Shown: positions 26,659-35,537, numbered from the stretch's first letter. The stretch is DNA of 64,000 bases from Cyanobacterium stanieri PCC 7202 (GCA_000317655.1 CP003940.1:930001-994000); one strand, 5' to 3'. The notes: generated from the letters alone by a model not told the origin. Translations and numbers: made by a program.

Positions 26659-28707
26659 CTAAGAACCGATAATGCCACCGTCTTCCTTAGTAATAACCAC
26701 CGTTGCCGAACGAGGGTATATAGAAGCACTGCCATCAGGCCAACGGGAATTAGTCTCCCCTCTTGCAAAATCCTCCTTATCCAAAGTCGCCCCTGGGTGC
26801 TGTACATTAATAAACATAGTACGTTGATCAGGAGTGGTAATAACCCCAGTGATTTCCTGACCCACAGGGCCGGTCAAAAAACGGCGAATAGCACCAGTTT
26901 CAGGATCAGCCGCCAACATCATATTATTGCCAAACTGAGCAAAATCTCCAGTATTCATCACACTTTCACTCATATCAGTTTGAATCCAAATGCGACGATC
27001 AGCATCAATCCATAAACCATCGGGATTACAAAATTTGTTCTCCGCAGTGAGAGATTGACCATTCAAGGTTTCGCTATCATCCTGTGGCCCAGCCAAAACA
27101 AACATTTCCCATCGAAAATCTTTAGCAGTAGGATTATTACCCACCTCTTGCCAACGCACAATTTGTCCCCAACGATTATTTTCCCGAGGATTCACCGCAT
27201 CGGTTTGATCCGCTTCACGACGGGTATTATTGGTAAGGGTAAAGTAAACATCTCCCGTTTGAGGATCAACCGCCCCCCATTCAGGACGATCCATTTTTGT
27301 CGCCCCTACAAAATCAGCCGCACTACGGGTATTAACCAAAACATCAGCTTGGGAATTAAATCCATTTTGAGGAGTTAAGCCATTTTGTCCAAAAACCAAC
27401 GCTACCCATTCACCAGTGCCATCCTCATTAAACTTAGCCACGTAGAGTGTTCCATTATCCAATAGATGTCCCCCCGCTGTTCGTGCAAAATAGGGTTGAG
27501 CAGAGACATATTTGTATATATACTCAAAACGAGCATCATCCCCAGAATAACAAACAATCGGTTGACCCTCTACCGCAGGATGAAAAACAATTCCTTCGTG
27601 GCGAAAACGTCCTAACGCAGTGCGTTTTTGAGGAGTATGGTTTGGGTTGAAAGGATCAATCTCTACCACCCAACCAAAAGTATTCGGCTCATTGCGATAA
27701 TCTTGGCTTGGATTATTACCCTTTGTAGAAGCATCAAAGCGAATATACTCATCATTACCATTATCCGCCAATTCCCAACCGTAACGGGTTTCATTGGTAC
27801 TAACCCCATAACGGGAATGCTCTCTGGGTAAATTTGGATTACCTTGACTATCTACATCACCATTACGGAAATAACCATGCCAGTTTTCCTCCGCCGCTAG
27901 GTAGGTATTCCAAGGGGTTACTCCATGGGCACAGTTGTTGAGAGTGCCACGGGTTGCAGTACCATCAGGACTATAGCGGGTTTTCACAAAATCTGTACCA
28001 CGCACAGGCCCACTGATTTCCATGGGGGTTAAACCAGTGACACGACGATTACGAGAATCTCTAACCACTGCCCAACTGCCATTACGTTGCTTACGAATAT
28101 GGACAATGGAAACTCCATGGGCATTCATTTCTTTTAATACTTCATCGCTATCTCGGCGATTTTCCCCTATCATGGGTACTTCAGCAACTCCCAAGGCTTT
28201 TCCTCTGGCGGAAGTGTGCATATAACGAGGTTCTATATATTCATGGTTCATCACCAAAAATCCCTCATCAGAACTACCCTCATAGGGGGAATTGCCTTCG
28301 ATGGGGAAAAAGTGCATCCCATCATGGTGCATACCTACCTGCATTCCTTGTTCTGCACCTGTATTTTCTAAGCGATAATCGGGATAGTCTCCCGCAATGG
28401 GTTCCCCCCAAGGGAGAATTACTTCTGCTCTATATCCTTCTGGTACTACAATGGTATCAGCTTCACTAACAGGAATGGCTTTAAATCCTAACAAGGAGTT
28501 TTGAGCGCTTGCCATGCGTGGACGAACTGCACTGAGAATGGGACTGGCAAACATGGAGGTAATGGCTAAGGCTACACTACCTTTTAATACTTGTCGCCGT
28601 TGCATTCTTTTCCCAATGATAGAACTGAAACTGGGGTTATGGGAAGGATTGCAGTCTGGTTCGTAATTGGGTTCAAAAGGTCGGGAACGATTTATGTTCT
28701 TAGTCAT
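26659..28707 (-). CDS. phoX: PhoX-type alkaline phosphatase (DUF839), Tat-exported
   Basis: This protein of about 682 residues releases phosphate from organic esters in the periplasm. The N-terminus carries a twin-arginine signal (MQRRQVLKGS, then a hydrophobic run ending ASA), so it folds in the cytoplasm with its metals before export. Family hallmarks are NHEYIEPR, NCAHGVTPWNTYLAAEENW, the cluster EGIVFHPA with RFEYIYKYVSA, and NPDGLWIDAD. ATG 28707 has AGAGGA 11 nt upstream and is preferred over TTG 28731. A Pho-box array lies upstream, so phosphate starvation should induce it. Confidence 0.92.
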   Translation of the reverse strand: MTKNINRSRPFEPNYEPDCNPSHNPSFSSIIGKRMQRRQVLKGSVALAITSMFASPILSAVRPRMASAQNSLLGFKAIPVSEADTIVVPEGYRAEVILPWGEPIAGDYPDYRLENTGAEQGMQVGMHHDGMHFFPIEGNSPYEGSSDEGFLVMNHEYIEPRYMHTSARGKALGVAEVPMIGENRRDSDEVLKEMNAHGVSIVHIRKQRNGSWAVVRDSRNRRVTGLTPMEISGPVRGTDFVKTRYSPDGTATRGTLNNCAHGVTPWNTYLAAEENWHGYFRNGDVDSQGNPNLPREHSRYGVSTNETRYGWELADNGNDEYIRFDASTKGNNPSQDYRNEPNTFGWVVEIDPFNPNHTPQKRTALGRFRHEGIVFHPAVEGQPIVCYSGDDARFEYIYKYVSAQPYFARTAGGHLLDNGTLYVAKFNEDGTGEWVALVFGQNGLTPQNGFNSQADVLVNTRSAADFVGATKMDRPEWGAVDPQTGDVYFTLTNNTRREADQTDAVNPRENNRWGQIVRWQEVGNNPTAKDFRWEMFVLAGPQDDSETLNGQSLTAENKFCNPDGLWIDADRRIWIQTDMSESVMNTGDFAQFGNNMMLAADPETGAIRRFLTGPVGQEITGVITTPDQRTMFINVQHPGATLDKEDFARGETNSRWPDGSASIYPRSATVVITKEDGGIIGS

Positions 28708-28799
28708 TTTTTGTTTTCCTCTGTGGCTCAAGTAGAAATTGTTTTAGGAAAATACTTAAGCAATTTTATTTTTGTCTCAGAGTAGATAGTAGATAACTG

Positions 28800-28840
28800 A
28801 AGTTAGGAAAAGATTAAGTAAAGAATAAATTTTGGTTAAT
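28800..28840 (-). promoter_or_regulatory. Tandem Pho-box array upstream of phoX
   Basis: On the minus strand four 8-mers spaced by exactly 3 bp read ATTAACCA, TTTATTCT, CTTAATCT, CCTAACTT. The cyanobacterial SphR consensus is PyTTAAPyPy(T/A) in direct repeats with 3-bp spacers. CTTAATCT is a perfect match, two others differ at one position, and the second is weak. The array is about 95-135 bp before the phoX start. Confidence 0.75.
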
Positions 28841-29012
28841 GAGACTGGAGAAATAATATGATGATTGAGCAAGACAATTAATAATTAATGATCATATTTG
28901 TTGAATTAATCTAGTGATTTTTTAGTGAATATTTTTAGTAAAAAATATCTTTTTTTAATAAGGATAAATATAGTAAAATAGTTAAGTCATAAACATATAT
29001 TTAATCTGTCTC

Positions 29013-29957
29013 ATGTCTAATCAAATTACTCCTAAATTAATCATTCACGGTGGTGCTGGTAGTTCTTTAAAAGGTAAGGGGGGTTTGAAAGCCGTCAGGG
29101 AGTCACTCCATGAAATTGTCAGGGAAGTATATCAAGTATTGTTGAGTGGAAAAAGTGCTAACGAGGCGGTGATTTTGGGTTGTCAATTATTGGAAGATAA
29201 TCCTCGTTTTAATGCGGGTACTGGCTCTGTGTTACAGTCTGATGGACAAATTCGTATGAGCGCTTCTTTGATGGATGGAGAGGCACAGCGTTTTAGTGGG
29301 GTGATTAATGTTTCTCGGGTAAAAAATCCCATTGATTTGGCGAAGATTTTGCAAGATAGAGAGGATCGCATTTTGTCTGATTATGGCAGTATGCAGTTAT
29401 TACGAGAGTTAAATTCTCCTATTTATGATCCCCTGACAGATTTACGGTTACAGGAATGGATTGAGGAGAGGAAGGGGAATTTTAGTAGTAAGATGGCGGG
29501 AGTTGTGGCGGAGTCAGAAAACGCTCGGCGAGGCACCATTGGGGTGGTTGCCCTTGATAGTATGGGTAGGGTGAGTGCTGGTACTTCTACGGGGGGTAAA
29601 GGTTTGGAATATGTGGGCAGGGTAAGTGATTCGGCGATGCCTGCGGGAAATTATGCCAATGCTGTGGCAGGGGTGAGTTGTACGGGCATTGGGGAGGATA
29701 TTATTGATGAGTGTTTGGCGGCGAAGGTGGTAATTCGCACCACCGATGGTTTATCTTTGTATGATGCCATGGAAAAATCCATGAAGGAGGCGAAGGACAA
29801 TAAACGGGATTTAGGGGCGATCGCCCTTAGCCGTGATGGTAAGATAGTATGGGGAAAAACCAGTGAGGTTTTATTATCGGCATACCATAATGGCAGTAGT
29901 ATTAATGACTGTCTGGAATGGAATGATGAGAGTTTGGTAAATGAAGATGGGGAATAA
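29013..29957 (+). CDS. Isoaspartyl peptidase / type 2 L-asparaginase
   Basis: This 314-residue Ntn hydrolase precursor should self-cleave before the nucleophilic Thr in ARRGTIGVVALD, giving alpha and beta subunits. The opening LIIHGGAGS, FNAGTGSVLQ and MDGEAQRFSGV are family signatures, and TSTGGKG lies in the beta subunit. It degrades L-asparagine and beta-aspartyl dipeptides. In cyanobacteria this enzyme finishes cyanophycin breakdown. Cyanophycinase and cyanophycin synthetase are not in the window. The gene stands alone, convergent with moeA. Confidence 0.92.
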   Translation: MSNQITPKLIIHGGAGSSLKGKGGLKAVRESLHEIVREVYQVLLSGKSANEAVILGCQLLEDNPRFNAGTGSVLQSDGQIRMSASLMDGEAQRFSGVINVSRVKNPIDLAKILQDREDRILSDYGSMQLLRELNSPIYDPLTDLRLQEWIEERKGNFSSKMAGVVAESENARRGTIGVVALDSMGRVSAGTSTGGKGLEYVGRVSDSAMPAGNYANAVAGVSCTGIGEDIIDECLAAKVVIRTTDGLSLYDAMEKSMKEAKDNKRDLGAIALSRDGKIVWGKTSEVLLSAYHNGSSINDCLEWNDESLVNEDGE

Positions 29958-30034
29958 TATCAAGTTCGAGTAATCGGTTATGCAAAGGATTACTGTTTTG
30001 TCCCCTAAATCCCCCAATTCTGGGGGACTTTCAT
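29957..30034. repeat. Palindromic repeat copy 3 with element end
   Basis: ATATCAAGTTCGAGTAA (29957-29973) resembles the ends of the 8302-8404 element. GTCCCCTAAATCCCCC then AATTCTGGGGGACTTTC (about 30000-30032) is the dispersed palindrome. It fills the convergent gap between the isoaspartyl peptidase gene and moeA. Confidence 0.6.
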
Positions 30035-30055
30035 TGTCATATCCCTATTCTCCAT

Positions 30056-31273
30056 TCACACCATCATCATCATTATTTTTTCTCCTTGGTTAACCTCGGT
30101 AACTCCCACGGGTAAAATTGCCAAGGCGTTGGTTTGCTGTAAGTTAATCAAATTTCCTGAGAGATGAAGCCCTCGGGAAACATTAAATTGATGTTGTCCA
30201 TCAACAATATTTGCCCTACCCCATATATAACATTCCCTTTTTTCCTCCCCTCGGAGGTTTTCCTGACAAATGCCCTCGATAATTTGGGGGCGATAATAGT
30301 TTGTTTCTCCTGATAGCTTACTAATGGCACTTTGTAAAAAACGCCAACATATCACCATGGTAGAAACAGGATTACCGGGAATACCAAAATATAGTTTTTG
30401 GTCGGGAAAAACAGCCACTGTCAAGGGTTTACCTGGTTTAATGGCTACTTTTTCCATTAAAATTTTGCCCCCTAATTTGACTAATATCTCCTTGACATAA
30501 TCGTATTCCCCCACGGAAACTCCCCCTGTGGATAGGACAAAATCGCTTTTTTCTAGGGCAGAGGCGATCGCCCCTTCTAATTTATCCTTTTGGTCGGGTA
30601 CAATGCCCATGGGGATAGATTTAGCACCATTCTGGAACACAAAACTATGGAGTAGGTATTGGTTAGAATCGATGATTTTCCCTTTGCTCAAATCCTCATA
30701 GGGAGTAATCAACTCATCCCCTGTAGATATAATAGCAACTAAGGGCGATCGCACCACCTTTACATCCACCGATTGCGCCGTTGCCAATATTGCCATTTCA
30801 GGAGGATTAATTCTCACCCCTGCAGGTAACAAACAACTATGCGCCCCATAAAAAGAACCTTTTTTCCTGACAAAATTACCCCCAGCGCAAGGCTCAACAA
30901 TTTTAACCCTATCCCCCTCCCTTTCTGTTTTCTCCTGCATCACCACACTATCCGCCCCCTCTGGCATCATCCCCCCTGTAAAAATACGGGCGCATTGATT
31001 AGCCGACAACTTTTTTCGGGGAACATAACCCGCTGGGATTTCTTCAATAATTTTCAGAAAAACTTGATCCCCATCTTTGATGTTTGCCAAATCTTGAGAG
31101 CGCACCGCATAACCATCCATGGCTGAATTATCCCAGTAGGGAAAATCATGGGGAGAATAAATATCTTCAGCTAAAATACGATGATAGGCTTGGCTTAAAT
31201 TAACCGTCTCAAATTCTTGTAAAGGTTGAACTTGATCAATAATAATCTTAAAGGCTTCTTGGATAGGTAACAT
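30056..31273 (-). CDS. moeA: Molybdopterin molybdenumtransferase
   Basis: This protein of about 405 residues inserts molybdate into adenylylated molybdopterin. Conserved features are the N-terminal PIQEAFKIIIDQV, DIYSPHDFPYWDNSAMDGYA, ARIFTGGMMPEGADSVVMQE, STGDELITP, STGGVSVGEYDYV and FGIPGNPVSTM. The cofactor is needed by the nitrate reductase narB further along, though MoeA is not next to it. ATG 31273 (MLPIQEAF) is preferred over TTG 31288. Confidence 0.95.
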   Translation of the reverse strand: MLPIQEAFKIIIDQVQPLQEFETVNLSQAYHRILAEDIYSPHDFPYWDNSAMDGYAVRSQDLANIKDGDQVFLKIIEEIPAGYVPRKKLSANQCARIFTGGMMPEGADSVVMQEKTEREGDRVKIVEPCAGGNFVRKKGSFYGAHSCLLPAGVRINPPEMAILATAQSVDVKVVRSPLVAIISTGDELITPYEDLSKGKIIDSNQYLLHSFVFQNGAKSIPMGIVPDQKDKLEGAIASALEKSDFVLSTGGVSVGEYDYVKEILVKLGGKILMEKVAIKPGKPLTVAVFPDQKLYFGIPGNPVSTMVICWRFLQSAISKLSGETNYYRPQIIEGICQENLRGEEKRECYIWGRANIVDGQHQFNVSRGLHLSGNLINLQQTNALAILPVGVTEVNQGEKIMMMMV

Positions 31274-31397
31274 AAAAGATGGCAACAAAATTTCAGTAAA
31301 GAGTTAAAGTGTGACTATGATCAAAATTCATAATCAACTTTTATTATCAATCAACAACTATTAATAATCAATTACCATTGTGTGAGGAATAAGCATC

Positions 31398-32222
31398 GTG
31401 GACGAATTTAGAACAGCTTTAGAAGTAGCCACCGAGGAAGAATTGCAACAACTGACAAACATTTTATTTTGTCGTCGTCTCAACCCCATCGACTATTTAC
31501 AAACCCCTGCCCCCCTTGATGTCCAAAGTCAGGATAAACATGGTTGGTTAGATAGCATTGAGCAAAGATTTCGCTTTTTGGCCGCCGATGGCATGACAGT
31601 TTTACAACGTCGTACTAATCAAGTATCCTATCGCCAAATATTGATTCAAGTCTGCCGTTATCTCAAAATTCCCTATGGTGTATCCATGGCAACTGTTGAT
31701 ATTGAGGGGGAAATTTTTTTACATCTATTACAAAAGGCATGGGCAAAGTTGCCTCCCCATGAGCAAAATTCTATCCGTAATCAGGTGATTAAATCTCTTG
31801 CTAATTCTACTACTCCAGAGCCATTACCTTTAAAGTTACAACATGATCCCCTAAAAATCATGCTCAAGGGTAGCGGAATAATTGCCATTAGTTCTATTTT
31901 AAAGTCTTGGTTGTTGAAAAAAATTGCCCAACAGTTTGCTCTTCATTTTGCAACCTATCAGGTAGCCAAAAGCAGTTTAATAAAAGGAGGAGTCGCCTTT
32001 GCTTCTGGTTTTCAAAATCAATTTGCCCTGCAGATGGCAAAACAAGGGATGATCGTTAATACGGCTCGTTATACCGCTGTCAGAAGTGCTTTTGCTTTTC
32101 TTGGCCCTGCTTTATGGGGCTGTTTTTTGGCTGATTTGGGTTGGAGGGCGATCGCCACTAACTACACCCGTATTATTCCTGTCATCTTCACCCTTGCTCA
32201 AATTCGATTAACCAGAATATGA
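31398..32222 (+). CDS. YaaW-like protein
   Basis: This 274-residue protein starts from GTG (VDEFRTALEVATEEELQQL). The N-terminal part has the ATEEELQQLTNILF pattern of E. coli YaaW-like proteins. The central part is soluble. From about residue 150 it has alternating hydrophobic and amphipathic helices (GSGIIAISSILKSWLLKK, RSAFAFLGPALWGCFLADLG), possibly membrane-associated. The function is unknown. The ribosome-binding site is weak. It is convergent with the 128-residue gene and followed by a palindromic repeat. Confidence 0.65.
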   Translation: MDEFRTALEVATEEELQQLTNILFCRRLNPIDYLQTPAPLDVQSQDKHGWLDSIEQRFRFLAADGMTVLQRRTNQVSYRQILIQVCRYLKIPYGVSMATVDIEGEIFLHLLQKAWAKLPPHEQNSIRNQVIKSLANSTTPEPLPLKLQHDPLKIMLKGSGIIAISSILKSWLLKKIAQQFALHFATYQVAKSSLIKGGVAFASGFQNQFALQMAKQGMIVNTARYTAVRSAFAFLGPALWGCFLADLGWRAIATNYTRIIPVIFTLAQIRLTRI

Positions 32223-32251
32223 AGTTTTGTAACAATATTAATCATAGAAAA

Positions 32252-32268
32252 AGTGGGCAATGCCCACT
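32252..32268. repeat. GTGGGC palindrome with minus-strand T tract
   Basis: AGTGGGCA A TGCCCACT is a palindrome between convergent genes. Read on the minus strand it is followed by TTTTT, so it is likely a terminator for the 128-residue gene. Confidence 0.6.
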
Positions 32269-32296
32269 AAAAAATTAGTATGAAGAAATGACCTGC

Positions 32297-32683
32297 TTAT
32301 TTCCTAATACCTTTGGCCATATTACGGAACATATCCATATTTGTATCAGTAGAACGACGTTTTTGGGGTTCACTAGGTACAAAAGAGGATTCAGTGTTAG
32401 AACTTTCGCTAGAAGAGTTACTCACAGAGTTAGAACTACTTTGAACATTACTAAAAGGACTGGAAGTTTGAAAAGCAGTTTTCTTCACCATTTTTTCAGA
32501 AGATACTTCTTGAATCAATTCCCCACCTTCTTTATTGGCTAAAGTTTTAGGGAATGTTCTGCGTACGGTTTTACTTTTACGCATAAATTCGATGTCACCG
32601 TAGGTTTTAGCATCATCGGGATCTAAAAAATAAGATCCTTGATTATTGTTGTCTCTTTTCAACCAACCAAATAAACCAGCCAT
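32297..32683 (-). CDS. Conserved hypothetical protein with serine-rich linker
   Basis: In this 128-residue protein the first 60 residues are ordered (MAGLFGWLKRD, YFLDPDDAKTYGDIEFMRKS, KTVRRTFPKT). A low-complexity Ser/Asn linker (about 70-100) follows, then a basic C-terminal helix (MDMFRNMAKGIRK). This resembles a short adaptor or linker protein. From memory, similar YFLD...KSKTVRRTF proteins occur in many cyanobacteria, but I know no function. The gene has AAGGAGA upstream of the ATG. Confidence 0.6.
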   Translation of the reverse strand: MAGLFGWLKRDNNNQGSYFLDPDDAKTYGDIEFMRKSKTVRRTFPKTLANKEGGELIQEVSSEKMVKKTAFQTSSPFSNVQSSSNSVSNSSSESSNTESSFVPSEPQKRRSTDTNMDMFRNMAKGIRK

Positions 32684-32805
32684 TAAATTATTTCTCCTTA
32701 ATATTCTATTAAAAATTGTTACGATTATACTATGAATTATAACATATTATTAATCTTCTCAAAAGAAATTGTAATCCTTGAACCCATATCCCCTATAGGA
32801 TTCTA

Positions 32806-33213
32806 GTGTTCGTCGGAGAAATGGACTATAATGATTATGAGAAAAATACCGAAAAAATAGCAACTTTATCAAACAAAATGGGCGTAACACATAATGGGAT
32901 AGAACATCATCATCACGGTTCAAAATCCAGTCATGGTCACATTCACAGCGAAGAATCCCAGCGTAAAATCATCAATCGCCTATCTCGTATCGAAGGTCAT
33001 GTCAGGGGCATCAAAACCATGGTCAATGAACATCGAGACTGCCCAGAAGTATTAATTCAAATTGCCGCCATTCGGGGGGCTTTAGATAGGGTAGCCAGAA
33101 TGATTTTGGATGAACATCTCAGCGAATGTATTACTCGGGCGGCAGAAGATGGTAGTATTGATTTAGAGATAGAAGCGCTTAAGGCAGCCCTAGATAGATT
33201 TCTACCTTCGTGA
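32806..33213 (+). CDS. CsoR/RcnR/InrS-family metal-responsive repressor with His-rich N-terminus
   Basis: This protein of about 135 residues is all-helical with a DUF156 fold (IINRLSRIEGHVRGIKTMV). The metal-site residues are Cys in DCPEVL, His and Cys in DEHLSECI, the C/H/C arrangement of CsoR and nickel-sensing InrS. An N-terminal EHHHHGSKSSHGHIHSEE stretch adds further metal ligands, as in InrS. It probably represses a nickel, copper or cobalt efflux gene, but none is adjacent. The start is uncertain: GTG 32806 has AGGA at a good distance, while ATG 32821 is too close to its GGAG. Confidence 0.85.
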   Translation: MFVGEMDYNDYEKNTEKIATLSNKMGVTHNGIEHHHHGSKSSHGHIHSEESQRKIINRLSRIEGHVRGIKTMVNEHRDCPEVLIQIAAIRGALDRVARMILDEHLSECITRAAEDGSIDLEIEALKAALDRFLPS

Positions 33214-33401
33214 AATTAATTATCAGTCATTGATGATGGTTAATTTGATTTTTGGTGTTATACTGACCATAGGGAATCAAGATTTAGTGATAAGATTTTT
33301 GCTCAGTATTTACGACCATCTAGTTTAGTATTTATTGATAGACTTCATAAACAACATCTTTGCTCTCTACAGTTTATACAATTTAAGGAGTTCGTCAATC
33401 A

Positions 33402-33698
33402 ATGTCGATATATGTAGGAAATCTTTCCTATAGTGTGAGCAAAAATGATCTTAATGAGGTCTTTGCAGAATATGGTACTGTAAAACGAGTTCATATTCCC
33501 ACCGATAGAGAAAGTGGTCGTATGCGTGGTTTTGCATTCGTGGAAATGGAAACCGAAGCCGAAGAGGATGCAGCTATTGAAGCCCTTGATGGCGCTGAGT
33601 GGATGAGTCGTGAGCTAAAGGTTAATAAGGCTAGACCTCGTGAAAAGAGAGATTCTTTTGGTGGTGCAGGTGGTCGTGCAAAGGGCGATCGCTTTTAG
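33402..33698 (+). CDS. rbp: RNA-binding protein, single RRM (Rbp)
   Basis: This 98-residue protein has one RNA recognition motif, with RNP2 IYVGNLSY and RNP1 RMRGFAFVEM. A short Gly/Arg-rich tail follows (FGGAGGRAKGDRF). Cyanobacterial Rbp proteins are often cold- or salt-regulated and help target photosystem mRNAs to thylakoids. AAGGAG lies 11 nt upstream of the ATG. The preceding 188-bp region has no ORF and probably holds its promoter and leader. The next small basic gene follows 96 bp downstream. Confidence 0.93.
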   Translation: MSIYVGNLSYSVSKNDLNEVFAEYGTVKRVHIPTDRESGRMRGFAFVEMETEAEEDAAIEALDGAEWMSRELKVNKARPREKRDSFGGAGGRAKGDRF

Positions 33699-33794
33699 GT
33701 TTTATTTAGTTCTAACACTAAAATTAGATTTGTGATTTTCTGGTAAAAATGTAGGAAAATCAAAAAAAAGAAAACTATTATATATGAGGAAATA

Positions 33795-33965
33795 ATGGCT
33801 AAGAGTAATCCTAAAAAGGAAAAAGCAGAACGTAATAAGGCTTACGCTCGTCAATTTAGAAAGAAAACTACTCGTTTTAATTCTAAGTTTAAAAGAAGGG
33901 ATTATAACAGTTCTAGTAGTTCTAATGAGCAGTCTAACAACACTGAAAATAAAGAGCAGAATTAA
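33795..33965 (+). CDS. Small basic protein, 56 residues
   Basis: The ORF encodes MAKSNPKKEKAERNKAYARQ followed by FRKKTTRFNSKFKRRDY and a Ser/Asn/Gln tail. GAGGAAATA precedes the ATG and an intrinsic terminator follows 30 bp downstream, so it is a plausible real gene. Its charge suggests RNA or ribosome binding. Many cyanobacteria place rpsU (bS21) beside rbp. This protein is similar in size but I could not match it to S21, so it is left unnamed. Confidence 0.7.
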   Translation: MAKSNPKKEKAERNKAYARQFRKKTTRFNSKFKRRDYNSSSSSNEQSNNTENKEQN

Positions 33966-33994
33966 TTTATCTGAGTTAATTTTTTCTGGCTAAG

Positions 33995-34038
33995 AAACCA
34001 CCACTATCTTACTATTAAATTAGGGGTGGTTTTTTTTT
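33995..34038 (+). terminator. Intrinsic terminator after the small basic gene
   Basis: AAACCACC (33995-34002) pairs with GGTGGTTT (34025-34032), followed by a run of T to 34038. It terminates the rbp-side transcript just before the convergent DUF3598 gene. Confidence 0.85.
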
Positions 34039-34040
34039 GT

Positions 34041-34874
34041 TTATGGTTGTTTAAACTCAGTCACAAGGGTGACACTTTGCCATGCCCCTGTTTCATCATA
34101 ATTACGGATAATTCTTAACCTTTGGTTAGGTTCGATTAACCAACCACATTCCAAGAAAAAGGGTTGACGATGAATTATTTTCAAAGGCACAGTAAGGGAT
34201 GCACCATCGGGCAGTAAAACTGTTCTGATATTACTATCTGGAAAAGTGAGGGCATTATTTTCGATGATGGCACTGGAATTAAATTCTAGTTGAGGAGTTT
34301 TTAGGGTTTGCTTGAGGCGATCGCCCATTTGTTCTAAGATTAGTTGGGTGGGATATTTTTCAGGTTCTCGCCAATCAGGATATAGGGTAACTGCTTCCCC
34401 CTGCCATTTTCCGATGAGTTGATCTAATGATAATTTTTCTCTCTCTTTTTTTGGGGTGCCTTCTCGAAATTCCCTGATCAGGGTAGCTTGTTCAAAATTA
34501 CTGTCTTTATCAAACAATTGTACCATCCTTAAGCGGCGTGATGCGCAGCAGATCCCTTCGGAATCGCCCTTCACAAAACCAAACTCCGCCCCAAAAGTAG
34601 AAAAAGGACTAAATTGTAAAGTACCCTTAGAAAAATGTCCTTCTTCAAACAAAAAAATACTGCGATTAAGATAGGTAAATTCGTTGACATGGGGAGGAGT
34701 ATCCTGCCCCAACCTGGTTACCGTCAAACGGATGGTTTTATCCTCATGCAAACCCTCCAACTGTATTCGTGTTGGGGTATCCTTGATTAACTCTCCTCGA
34801 GGAGAAAATTGAGTAAAAGAACCTAACCAAACCCCTCTATTTTTTAATAAACGTTCCCACTGAGAAGACGACAT
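34041..34874 (-). CDS. DUF3598 family protein
   Basis: This 277-residue protein has no signal or membrane segment. It comprises two similar beta-rich halves (about 1-140 and 145-277). The halves have repeating NRGVWLGSFTQFSPRGE and IGKWQGEAVTLYPDW motifs, suggesting two lipocalin-like barrels. ECGWLIEPNQRLRIIRNYD near the C-terminus is characteristic. Members are cyanobacterial, and calycin-like folds often bind chromophores or lipids, but the ligand is unknown. Confidence 0.75.
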   Translation of the reverse strand: MSSSQWERLLKNRGVWLGSFTQFSPRGELIKDTPTRIQLEGLHEDKTIRLTVTRLGQDTPPHVNEFTYLNRSIFLFEEGHFSKGTLQFSPFSTFGAEFGFVKGDSEGICCASRRLRMVQLFDKDSNFEQATLIREFREGTPKKEREKLSLDQLIGKWQGEAVTLYPDWREPEKYPTQLILEQMGDRLKQTLKTPQLEFNSSAIIENNALTFPDSNIRTVLLPDGASLTVPLKIIHRQPFFLECGWLIEPNQRLRIIRNYDETGAWQSVTLVTEFKQP

Positions 34875-35198
34875 GATGATTTACTGATAATAACGGTGAC
34901 CATTTTAACTTATTTGTCTTATTTGTATACTTTTATCTTGTTTTGTTAACTTTTTATAAAAAATATTTACTTTTTTGCCCAAATACTGTAGGGAGACAAA
35001 AGCCTTGTGAATGAAAGGTTTTGGGCTTTGAGTAATAGCTCAAAATAGCCGAAATGCCATGAGTACAATTACTTATTGTTCATTCTGAGCAGTTATTTTC
35101 AAAATCCTATTGTTATGATGGATATAGTTAGTAATTCTGATAAATATTCCATTTTATGGACAGAATTATCTAAAAATGATTGAAAAAGAAAGGAGTGT
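34875..35198. other. Intergenic region upstream of nblA
   Basis: The 324-bp gap has no coding signal. It holds the nblA promoter. A hairpin AAAGCC (35000-35005) with GGGCTTT (35023-35029) lies in the leader region. No exact NtcA box (GTA-N8-TAC) was found, and no clear HLR1 repeat. Confidence 0.6.
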
Positions 35199-35387
35199 AT
35201 GAAAGCCATGAATAACAAAACAGAACTATCTTTAGAACAACAGTTTAATCTACGTTCATTTGAAACTCAAGTGGATCAAATGAGTAGAGATCAGGCAAAG
35301 GATTTCCTAATTAAACTTTATGAACAAATGCTAGTTAGGGAAAATATGTATAAGCATGTACTCAAGCACCAATGGGGCTTGGAGTGA
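35199..35387 (+). CDS. nblA: Phycobilisome degradation protein NblA
   Basis: This 62-residue adaptor protein carries the NblA core LSLEQQFNLRSFETQVDQMS and the C-terminal LYEQMLVRENMYKHVLK. NblA docks phycobiliproteins to the Clp protease during nutrient starvation. An AAAGGAGTGT ribosome-binding site sits before ATG 35199. The start at 35208 is also possible. nblS, the kinase that controls nblA, is 14 kb away in the window. Confidence 0.95.
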   Translation: MKAMNNKTELSLEQQFNLRSFETQVDQMSRDQAKDFLIKLYEQMLVRENMYKHVLKHQWGLE

Positions 35388-35537
35388 TGTTAGCTAATTA
35401 ATTTTTATTTCATACACCTCCTTCTCTTGCTCGGTTCACAAATGAAAAAAGCTGGGGATGTCGGGGTTTTTTTATGTTCTTAAATGATTACAAAAAAGAA
35501 TCTAAAGTTTTAGTGAAATACGTACGTATAAATACTA

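Noticed and set aside
26659-28700. Several plus-strand ORFs across phoX
   Set aside because: They are antisense shadows of phoX, whose domain motifs and Tat signal are continuous.
33795-33965. Calling the small basic gene rpsU
   Set aside because: The position beside rbp is suggestive, but the sequence lacks the typical bS21 segment.
34900-35198. NtcA box upstream of nblA
   Set aside because: GTATACTTTTATC and other near matches lack the second TAC half-site at the correct spacing.
35440-35480. Terminator after nblA
   Set aside because: GGGG followed by TTTTTTT is present, but there is no matching CCCC arm to make a stem.
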